In this document: positions 18,418-28,000 of the stretch, in pieces | How the letters are laid out: each line of letters opens with the position of its first letter | Position numbering within the stretch: the first letter of the stretch is position 1 | From: CAUZFZ01 sp963579025 | Lineage (GTDB): Bacteria > Planctomycetota > Planctomycetia > Planctomycetales > Planctomycetaceae | Reading direction: 5' to 3' | NCBI GenBank assembly: GCA_963579025.1 | Contig: CAUZFZ010000001.1 | Coordinates: forward strand, 1 to 64,000 | Length of the DNA: 64,000 nucleotides | Notes under the pieces: model-generated | Told to the model about the DNA's origin: nothing | Databases searched by the model: none | The model's input: the letters and a program-made list of their open reading frames with translations, nothing else | Made by a program: the position numbers and the translations under genes

Positions 18418-19518
18418 ATGGACACCGTTGGCCACATGATCCGACTGCTGACTGTCTCGTCGACCCTGCTGCTCCACATATCGACTGTCGCTCACTGCGA
18501 TGACGAAGTGGAAAGAGAGACCGACGATTCACGCTTGGTGCTCGTGGTTGTTGGAGCATCCGGCACGGCCGAATACGGACGACTGTTCGAAACGTGGGCC
18601 GGCCGCTGGATGGAAGCGGCTCGTCAAGGTGGCGCGACCGCCGTTCTGATCGGCGAGCCGGCGGACGAAGAAGCCAAAGAGCCTAATCACGCCGATCTGG
18701 AACAGCTCCGACAGCGACTTGTCTCATTCCGTGACACGACAGCTCACGCCGACGGTGCGGAGTTGTGGATCGTGCTGTTGGGGCACGGCACATACGACGG
18801 TCGACTGGCACGGTTTAATCTGCGCGGATCGGATGTGTCAGCAAGCGACTTTGAACAGTTGCTCGACGACATCAAGTGCCCGACCGTTGTTGCCAACTGT
18901 GCATCGGCGAGTGCTCCATTCATGCACAAGCTGGCGGCACCAAACCGCGTCGTCATCACGGCTACCAAGAGTGGTGCGGAACAGAATTTCGCCCGATTCG
19001 GCGAGTATCTCTCGCGAGCGATCGGCGATGTATCGCTCGATCTCGACAAAGACGGACAGACGTCTGTGTTCGAGGCGTATCTGTCTGCCAGTCGACAGAC
19101 GGATCAGTTCTATGAATCGGAGGGTCGACTGGCCACAGAGCATTCGCTGCTCGATGACAATGGCGATGCACAGGGAATCCGTGCCGACTGGTTCCGCGGA
19201 ATCCGCCCGGTCAAGAAACCCAAAGCAGCGGAAACAGTGGATGGCCGGAGGGCTCACCAGTTCCATCTCGTCCGCAGCGCTACTGAGCAAAGCCTGCCGC
19301 ACGACCTCCGGCGCCGACGCGACGCACTCGAACTCGCAGTCGTACAACTCCGCGACCGCGCCCAGCACTTCGACAATGAAGATGAGTATTACGGCCAACT
19401 CGAACAATTGCTGATTCAACTGGCCCGAGTCTATGAGCCGGCAGCTCCTGCGTCTGAAAGCATCGGGCAAACACTCAAGGTGCAATCGGACGCAGTGATC
19501 AGCCGACGTCTTCGCTGA
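18418..19518 (+). CDS. Secreted caspase/legumain-like (clan CD) peptidase homologue with EF-hand loop
   Basis: A 366-residue protein. The ATG at 18418 follows GGAGAAA. A hydrophobic N-terminus (about 6-25) looks like a signal peptide. The core has the clan CD arrangement: a beta strand plus LLGHGTYDG (His about 123), then TVVANCASAS (Cys about 161), then VVITATKSG. A perfect calcium-loop pattern DLDKDGQTSVFE (about 208-219) follows and leads into a helix, as in C13-like planctomycete proteins. The last third is helical. It closes the MoxR cluster, 66 bases after the VWA/GATase gene. The His-Cys dyad looks intact, so activity is plausible. Its stop abuts the stop of the convergent GGDEF gene with no spacer. 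Confidence 0.75.
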   Translation: MDTVGHMIRLLTVSSTLLLHISTVAHCDDEVERETDDSRLVLVVVGASGTAEYGRLFETWAGRWMEAARQGGATAVLIGEPADEEAKEPNHADLEQLRQRLVSFRDTTAHADGAELWIVLLGHGTYDGRLARFNLRGSDVSASDFEQLLDDIKCPTVVANCASASAPFMHKLAAPNRVVITATKSGAEQNFARFGEYLSRAIGDVSLDLDKDGQTSVFEAYLSASRQTDQFYESEGRLATEHSLLDDNGDAQGIRADWFRGIRPVKKPKAAETVDGRRAHQFHLVRSATEQSLPHDLRRRRDALELAVVQLRDRAQHFDNEDEYYGQLEQLLIQLARVYEPAAPASESIGQTLKVQSDAVISRRLR

Positions 19519-21978
19519 CTACCCTTCTGTCGCCAGTGTTTCTGTCCTTCGACCCTGACGGGTTGAAACATCATTGGTCACCCACGCGTGTTGTGTCGAG
19601 CGGCACACGTGGATGAGGTCATTAGCGGATTCCAGAATATCCAGCAGGTCGGCATCGATCGAAACGGCCTCCGAAAGCTTGCCGGCTCGTTCGGATACTT
19701 CGGGCACTCCATTCTGGGCGGCCATGTCGGCAAGTCGCGTCGACAGAGTTCCCAGACCGTTCAAGTCCTGAGTGCTGATCGCGTTGATCAGACTCTCGAT
19801 TTGAAGACCGATCTGCAACGCGGCTTCCCTGGTCACATTGGACGTATTCCCCAGTGTCGGCGCTGGTTGCATGACAGCCACCGTGATGAACCGTTCGACA
19901 AGATCCGGGTCGAACTGCGAGCCCGCGCACTTACGCAGTTCTTCAAATGCCTCGTCCCGCGAACGAGCTTTTCGATACGGGCTGTCGTGCGTCATCGAAT
20001 CGAAGGCATCGACAATGGAAAGCAGCCGCGCGCCCAATGGAATCTCTCTACCGTCCGGACGGCCCGAGTCGGACTCACTCCCGAAGAAGTAGCGATAATT
20101 CTCGATGATTTCTGTCAGGGCCTCGCACCCGAACGATGCCCGCACAATCTCGACACCAATCCGATCCTGCTGCTTCATGATCGTCCATTCTTCAGCCGTC
20201 AGCGGTCCCGCCTTCTGGAGAATGGCATCGGGTACACCAATTTTCCCAATGTCATGCAGGAGGCCGGCGATCTCGAGTATGTAACTTTCGCTTGGTGGCA
20301 GCAGTCCTTCCGCAGCACTCACGCACAGATCCGCCACTCGTCGACAGTGCTCGGCGGTCATCGAGTGACGATACGCCAGAGCCGATGTCAGCGCCGCCAC
20401 AGCCCGATACGGAACAGTCGCAGTAGATACCGTGCTCTGTTCAACCGGCCTTGTACGAGAGACTTGCGTTTCATCCACATCAAGTTCCTCTGGCACTTCA
20501 TCCCAGCGGACGGACCGATTGCGACCAGTGCGTTTCGCCACGTACAGGCATTTATCGGCCTGATCCAGCATCTCCTGCGGCTCACTGGCCCCAAGACTCA
20601 TTGATGAGACGCCAAGGCTTGCGGTCACCGACAGTTGTGGAAATCTGGTAGCGGCAATTGCTTCACGTAAACGCTCAGCCGCCAACGCGGCGTCGTCCAC
20701 ATCCGTGTGAGGCAGCAGGACGCAAAACTCCTCACCACCAAAGCGGCAGACAAGGTCACCGACGCGTGCCACTCGCCGGAGCGTCGCCGACACAGCTCTC
20801 AGCACGTCGTCACCAACGCTGTGCCCGAAGTCGTCATTGACAGACTTGAAGAAATCGATGTCGACCATAATGCAGGAGATCGGCAACTCGTGCCGAATGG
20901 CGTTCTGCCATTGTGTTTCAAATTGGACAAAAAACGACCGACGGTTCAGACATTCCGTCAGTGGGTCTGTCGTCGCCAGTGTCTCGAGCACTTCATTCTG
21001 CCGGCGGATTTCCTCCGACGACTTGGTCAACTGCTGCAGCGTGAAGTTCAATTCTCGCTTCTTCTGCTCCAGAGGTGTGACATCTTCGAAGCTTGTCAGG
21101 GCGCCCTGCACCTTTTTCGAGCCACCAAAGATCGGAGCCGAGTTGACGACGAACGTGCGACGATTGTCGTGACTGATTTCCAGATCAAGAAGTTCGCCCG
21201 TGTGCGGTTCACCAGACGCCAGAGTCTTTTCCCAGGGCGTCTCTTCAAGCGGCTCGTTGTTGAAGTCTCCTTTCTTGCGCCACGAGAGTTCGGACGCTCT
21301 TGTGCCTGTGAGCGATTCCGGCGTCCGGCCAACCGTCCGACTGAATGCCACATTTGCCAACATGATTCGCTGCCGGCCATCGAGAATAAGTAATCCCTCC
21401 GCCAGCGTATCAAGTGCCGTCCGCACTCGATTTGGAATGGCCTTTGACGGGTTGATCTGGCGCAGGACTCGTCTTAGAAACAGGTAGTAGCCACACGACA
21501 GTGTGATGGCAAAATAGCCGATCAGTTGCACCACCGGTTCATGAAACCAGCCCGTCCATCCGGCCGGGGCAAGCGGCTTGAAGCAAAACTCGACTTTACC
21601 CCATGGCTTCGCACCGGCAGCAATTGGAACCTGCATATGCGTTTCTGTCGATTCATCGTCCATTAATGGAATCCAATGAGTCGCGTGATCACCGACTTCG
21701 ACAAGTAACTCACCAGTGACGCGACGAATTGCCAATGACTCGATGGCGGTATTTCGATGTGCAATCATCCTCAACGAGGACTGCATCGCCTGGACGTCAC
21801 CTCGCGTGGCGTGCAATGAGAAATTAATCGCGATGGCTTCACACAATCTTGCTCGCTGGTCCAGGATGATGTTCCGCTTATCCGGAATTACATTGAAGGC
21901 GCGAGCAACCAGCAAGGCACTGATTGTCATCATCACCAGTGAAAAAGTGATACGAACAGTTGACGAAATGCGTTTCAT
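19519..21978 (-). CDS. Membrane PAS-GGDEF diguanylate cyclase with degenerate HD-GYP and Hpt-like tail
   Basis: An 819-residue protein. Two transmembrane helices (about 8-26 and 147-166) bracket a periplasmic sensor. A PAS domain (about 185-300) and short coiled coil precede a GGDEF domain with intact GGEEF (about 412) and an upstream RVGD inhibitory I-site, so it should make cyclic di-GMP and be product-inhibited. An HD domain follows (LLHDIGKIGVPDAIL, about 573). The HHE and GYP motifs of HD-GYP phosphodiesterases are not seen: the expected region reads ENYRYFFGSESDSGRPDG. The last 100 residues resemble an Hpt helical bundle without the phospho-accepting histidine. It lies 48 bp after the giant surface gene with its own AGGTAGGA site and may be co-transcribed. 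Confidence 0.85.
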   Translation of the reverse strand: MKRISSTVRITFSLVMMTISALLVARAFNVIPDKRNIILDQRARLCEAIAINFSLHATRGDVQAMQSSLRMIAHRNTAIESLAIRRVTGELLVEVGDHATHWIPLMDDESTETHMQVPIAAGAKPWGKVEFCFKPLAPAGWTGWFHEPVVQLIGYFAITLSCGYYLFLRRVLRQINPSKAIPNRVRTALDTLAEGLLILDGRQRIMLANVAFSRTVGRTPESLTGTRASELSWRKKGDFNNEPLEETPWEKTLASGEPHTGELLDLEISHDNRRTFVVNSAPIFGGSKKVQGALTSFEDVTPLEQKKRELNFTLQQLTKSSEEIRRQNEVLETLATTDPLTECLNRRSFFVQFETQWQNAIRHELPISCIMVDIDFFKSVNDDFGHSVGDDVLRAVSATLRRVARVGDLVCRFGGEEFCVLLPHTDVDDAALAAERLREAIAATRFPQLSVTASLGVSSMSLGASEPQEMLDQADKCLYVAKRTGRNRSVRWDEVPEELDVDETQVSRTRPVEQSTVSTATVPYRAVAALTSALAYRHSMTAEHCRRVADLCVSAAEGLLPPSESYILEIAGLLHDIGKIGVPDAILQKAGPLTAEEWTIMKQQDRIGVEIVRASFGCEALTEIIENYRYFFGSESDSGRPDGREIPLGARLLSIVDAFDSMTHDSPYRKARSRDEAFEELRKCAGSQFDPDLVERFITVAVMQPAPTLGNTSNVTREAALQIGLQIESLINAISTQDLNGLGTLSTRLADMAAQNGVPEVSERAGKLSEAVSIDADLLDILESANDLIHVCRSTQHAWVTNDVSTRQGRRTETLATEG

Positions 21979-22026
21979 AAGTCGTACATCCTACCTGTTG
22001 ACGTGTAGTCAGGCAAATAGTTGAAC

Positions 22027-25000
22027 TCAGGCCTGTTGCCCGGCGCGGAGCAGAGATTCCAGGGAATCGCCGTCTTCATCCAATCCCATCGTTTCGGCAG
22101 CGGATTCAAGAACAGGAAGCGGGTCAATCATGGTCCACGCCGGTAGTGAGGACACCATACCAACGAGCAGCGAACCGCCCCGCAGCAGCCAGATGACGTA
22201 TCCAACGGTCAGTGACGTTCCAACAACACCTGTTGTGCCCACCACGATGTTCTGAGCGAAGTCATCGACACTGTCGGCCTCATCACGTGCGCTGTCCAGG
22301 TTGTCCAGCGACTCCCACAGATACCCGCTTTCGATGAGCTGCACGAGCAGATCGGAATCAGCTTCGAGCAATGTTGCCTCAAATGTCTGAACGAATTCGC
22401 TGACGGACTCATTAGCACGCCCACGGCCCAGTGTGAAGAACTGCTCGTCTCGGATGGACCCATCAAATGATTCGGTTGAAGCAATCAGCAGCGGCGATTC
22501 CGAGTCTGTTTCAGGTAGTAGTCCGGAAATCTCACGCGATTGTCCAAATGTGGTTGGTGGAGCAGTGCCGGAAGGTGTGGTATCGGCCGGGACACCAGGT
22601 GCCGATGGCTCTCCAGTCTCTTCGCCAGGATCGTCAGTATCTCCGGGACCAGGATCGTCAGGGCCGTCATCGGGCGTGTCAGTCGACGTGGCCGCGACCA
22701 CAACAATGGCCAGTGCGTTTTCGTCGACCGCATCCAGTGTTGCGTCCGAGTCGCTGATGGCCGTGATGTCGAACTCGTCCAGGTCGTTGATCGCGATCAC
22801 GAAGCCTTGAGTCGTCGTTGAGCCATCGTCACTCGTCGCCCGTACTGTGATGCTGCGAGTTGCGCCGGATTCGCGGTCGATCGCTCCGGCGACCGTCACA
22901 ATTCCCGTCGCACCGTCGATCGCAAACTGACCGCCCGCGTTGTCGTCCAGCGTGTAGAGGATCCCGTTCGTCGTCGCATCCGCGTCGCTGGCGGAGGCCG
23001 TGATGCCGACCGTCGTGCCGTTGGCCGAGTTCTCATCAACCGCGTCCGCGGTGCCGTCCACATCCGCGACTGCCGTTACGTCGAATTCATCCACGTCGGT
23101 CACGGTCACCGATATTGCCTGCGAGTCGGTTCCGCCCGCTCCGTCGCTGGCTTCGACCGTGACTTCGTACACGTTGTCCGTACCGACGTCGGTCGGGGTT
23201 TCGAAGTCCGGAGCCGCAGCGAACGTCAGATCGCCGCTCGAACTGTTGATCAGAAACTTCGCCGCGTCAGCTCCGCCGCTGATCGAGTACGTCAGTGTGT
23301 CACCCGGCAGGTCGGCGTCCGTCGCCGTGACCGTCGTGACCGCCGTGGCGTTCTCCGCTACGTTGAGCGCCGCTGAGGCTCCGCCACCATCACTGGTGAT
23401 CGTCGGTGTGTTGTCGTTGACCGCCGTCACCGTCACCGCGATTGACTGCGTATCGGTGAACGTTCCGTCCGAAACTTCCACGATCACGTCGTAGACGTTG
23501 TCGGTACCGACATCCGTCGGTGTTTCAAAGTCGGGAGCCACCGCGAACCTCAGCACGCCGGTGGAACTGTTGATGGCGAATTTCGCCGCATCCGCTCCAC
23601 CGGAGATCGAGTACGTCAGTGTGTCCCCCCGCAGGTCCGCATCCGTGGCCGTCACCGTCGTGATCGCCGTGTTGTTCTCCGCCCTGTTGCGTGCGGCACT
23701 CGCTCCGCCCCCGCCGCTGGTGATCGTCGGGGTGTTGTCGTTGAGCGGTGTGACCGTGACGGCAATCGCCTGGGTATCCGTCAGCGTGCCGTCGCTGACC
23801 TGCACTGTGACGTCATAGACGTTGTCTGTTCCCACATCGGTGGGTGTTTCAAAGTCCGGTGCCAGCGCGAACCTTAGCACGCCGGTGGAACTGTTGATGG
23901 CGAATTTCGCCGCATCCGCTCCACCGGAGATCGAGTACGTTAGTGTGTCCCCCCGCAGGTCCGCATCCGTCGCGGTGACCGTCGTGACCGCTGTGGAGTT
24001 CTCGGCCACGTTGAGAGCCGCACTCGCTCCACCACCGTTCGAGGTGATCACCGGCGTGTTGTCGTTGACGGGAGTCACAGTCACCGAAATGGCCTGCGTG
24101 TCGATCAGACTTCCGTCGCTAACTTGAACCGTCACGTCGTACACATTGTCCGTGCCGACGTCGGTGGGTGTTTCGAAGTCGGGGGACAGAGCGAACGTCA
24201 GCGCGCCGGTCGAACTGTTGATGGCGAACTTCGCCGCGTCCGCTCCGCCGGTGATCGAGTAGGCCAGCGTGTCGCCCGGCAGGTCCGCATCCGTCGCCGT
24301 GACCGTCGTGACCGCCGTCGAGTTCTCGGCCATGTTGACCGCTGCCGAGGCCCCGCCACCATTGCTGGTAATCGTTGGCGTGTTGTCATTGAGGGACGTG
24401 ACCGTCACCGAGATCGCCTGTGTATCGGTCAGCGTGCCGTCGGAGACCTGCACCGTCACGTCGTAGATGTTGTCGGTCCCGACATCCGTGGGTGTCTCGA
24501 AGTCTGGAGCCACGGCAAATGTCAGCGCGCCGGTCGAACTGTTGATGGCGAACTTCGCCGCGTCCGCTCCGCCCGTGATCGAGTAGGTCAGCGTCTCGGC
24601 CGGCAGGTCCGCATCCGTCGCCGTGACCGTCGTGACCGCTGTGGAGTTCTCGGCGACGTTGACCGCGGCCGTTGCTCCCCCGCCGTCTGATGTGATCACG
24701 GGGACTTCGTTCGTGACTGTCAGAGTCACCGTCACGTTCCCACTGTCGAGGCTTCCGTCATTGGCCTTGTACGTAAAGCTGTCCGAACCCGAGAATCCGG
24801 CCGTCGGGGCGTAGTCGAAGGATCCGTCACCGTTGAGTGTGAAGGAATCGGCGTTCGACGGGCCGCTGACCACCACCGCGTTCAGACTGTCACCTTCGAC
24901 GTCGTAGTCGTTGGCCAGCACACCCGCGGCAGCAGTGACGTTCAGAGTCGTGTCATGCACGACGGTGTAGTGCTGCAATCCCGCAGCGTAGAGATCCTGC

Positions 25001-28000
25001 ACGGTTTCGGCCGACAGAGACGAACCGACAATCGCGACCTCGTCAATCAGTCCCGAGAAGAACTCATTGACGGGCGTCACGCTTAGATCGCCACTCGATT
25101 GCGTTCCCGCACCGATCGCAATCGGTTCGAAATTGCCGGCTCCGCCAGAAGTGGTTCCGAGACCTCCGGTGTACGAGTCGGTGTCTGTCAGCGCGCCATC
25201 GAGATACAGCTTCAACCCGTCGCTGCCGAAGGCAACGGCCACATGATGCCACGTACCGGACGACACAGCCGAAGCTGTCGTCGCGAAGTTATCGGCCGAA
25301 GTGCTCTGCAGACGTACTTCCAACTGCCCCGACGTCTTTAGATAGATGGTCAAATGCCCGCCGGTGTCGAAGCTGCTGGAATCCTTCGAGAAGAGATGCT
25401 GCTCGGCGGCTCCGGTTGGGTCGTCTGCGCTGAACCACAACTGCACCGTGCCATTGTCGAGCAGGTAGCTGTTGTCGTGAGCGAACTCAAGGTAATCGCT
25501 CGTTCCGTTGAACTGCGCGGCGGTGTCGGAATCGCCCGTGATGGATCCCGTCTGCCCCAGCGTTGTTCCCTGATACGTACCGTCGTTGCCGAGCGAACCG
25601 ATGTCACTGGCGGTCGTGCCGGACGACTCACCCAGCCGCCAGTAGCTCAGCGGATTCAACGCCAGCAGGTCCGCCGAATAGTCCCCCGGATCCGCCGTAG
25701 CGATCGGAGTGTCGTTGATCGAAGTCACGCTCTGACCAACGGTCGCACTCGCCGTGCTGAACGCTGTGATTCCTCCGCGCGTGCTGGCGTCGGCCAGGCC
25801 TCCAGCAACACCTGTCGTCTGGTCCCAGGCAACGACGGTGAATGGGAACGCGACTCCGTTGTAATTGGGATCGGGGACAAATCGGACTCGAGCCGTTGCA
25901 TCGGACGGCAGCAAACGGGCCATCGAGTCAGACACATTGCCGATGGCAAGCCAATTGGTTCCGTCGAGTGTGTATTCCCATGATCCGTTGGTGTTATCGA
26001 CGTCGATGACAGCGACGCCCTTCACGGCGCCCAGATCGACGTCAACGGTCGTCGTGGTAAAGGCCGACACCAGTTTGCCCGCACTGGTAAAGTCGTCCTC
26101 GTTGATGGCGGTGAAATTCGACGCGACAACTCCGACAGGTGCGTCGTTCGCAGCCGTGACCGTGACGTCGAATGTCGTCTGTGTCGTCGTTGTGCCGTCA
26201 TCGACGGTGACCGTGATCGTCGCCGGGCCGCCGTTCTGATTCAGGCCGGGAAGAATGTCGATTGTGCGGCTTGCTCCCGAGCCGCCCAGCGTGATATTCG
26301 TGTCGGGAACCTGCGTCTGATCATTGCTCGTCGCCGTGACGATCAACGAACTGGCAGCCGTCTCGACATCGCCAATCGTGAACGCGATTGGGCCCGTGGC
26401 CGTGTCTTCCACAGGTGTCTGATCCGCGATGGCCGTAATTGTCGGAGCGTCGTTGTCAGCGGTCACTGTGATGTTCGCGGTATCAACATCGTTCAATGCA
26501 CCGCCGCCCGTGTTGCCCAGGTCATCGACTGTCAGCGTCAGTGTATCGCTGCCGGCGAAGTTGGGGTCTGGCTGATACGTCAACGTTGCCAGAGCGTTGT
26601 TGAGATCGGTCTGCGTACCCGTGACGGTCAACGTTGAAGTGCCGTTGGCACCGCCGGTAAATGTCAGTCCGGTTGTGGTCACCAGCGTGACGTCGCCATC
26701 GTTGACCGACAGGGTGACTTCAAGGTCATTCACTCCCGCGTCGACGTCTGAAATGCTGACACCACCAAGCGGTCTCGCCGGGTCATCTTCTGTCACGCCG
26801 TAACCGACCGGAACGATCGTCGCGACAGGCGCGTCGTTCGAGGCAGTGATATTGACCGTTGTGCTTCCCGTCGCCGCCAGTGCTCCACCAGTGCCCTGGA
26901 TTCCTGTATTGCCATCGCTGAACGTCCACGTCAGCAGTGCACTGGCAGGCGGATTGTCGCTGCTGTTGGAATAAGCAATCGACTGCAGAGTTTCATTGAC
27001 GGCGGCCTGAGTGGCGCTGCCGTTGAACGTCAAAACGAGGCTGCCGCTGCTGTTGGTCGTGACTGTGCCGATCGTGGTGCTCGACAGCACGAGATTTCCA
27101 CTTTCAGTCAGCGTCGACAGATTGCCCGTGGCTGAGAATTCATCGTCGCTGTCTGCGCCTCCGTCCCGGACAAGCGTCAAGGTCGCTCCATTGAAACTGT
27201 CAACCGCACTCAGCTCGGCGTCGAAGACCTGCACGTCTGCGTCAAGTACGACGGGCGCCCCACCTTCGGTGAACGTCGGATTCCCGTTGAGCAGATTCGT
27301 TGTCGCACCAAAGGTGCTGTCTTCCGGACCGGCTTCCACGTAGCGATTCAGCAGAAATCCACCGGATGACGTGTACCCGCCGACCAGGACGGACCCGTCG
27401 TCCAGTGCGTTCACGCTGTAACCAACCTCGTTGCTGACTCCCACGACTGTGATACGCGTGCCAACCGTGTTGAATGATCTGTCAGTGCTGCCGTCGCTGT
27501 TGTACCGCTGGACCATGACATCGTTGTTGCCCAGAAGAGTCGTCGATCCGCTGATGAGAATCTTCTCGCTCGATGTCAGCGCGATGTCATATGCCTGCTC
27601 GGTTCCTCCCAGATCGGATGTCCGCAGCCCGTCCGTATCGAATGTCGTATCCAGCGATCCGTTGGTGTTGTAGCGTGCCAGAGCGAAGTCGAGGTTCGCC
27701 GTTCCACCAGCGACAATCCTGCCGTCGGCCTGAATGGCCAGACCGTTAATGGTTTCGCTGCCAGCACCGAAGTCGGTCGTCACCACTCCATCGGTATCGA
27801 ACGATGTATCGAGTACACCGGTCGTTGTCAGGCGGATCAATCCGAACTGCAGGCTGCTCAGGCCGCCAACGACGATCTTGCCGTCACTCTGTAATGCAAC
27901 CGCGGTCGCGGTATCGAACGAACTGCCGCCGAAGTCCAGAGTCAATATGCCGTCGGAATCAAACGTCGTGTCCAGGGAGCCATCCGTGTTGTATCGCACC

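Noticed and set aside
23000..24814. Series of long plus-strand frames opposite the giant gene
   Set aside because: They repeat with the same 324-bp period as the cadherin-like modules and are Ser/Val/Pro-rich. They are antisense shadows of a repetitive gene.
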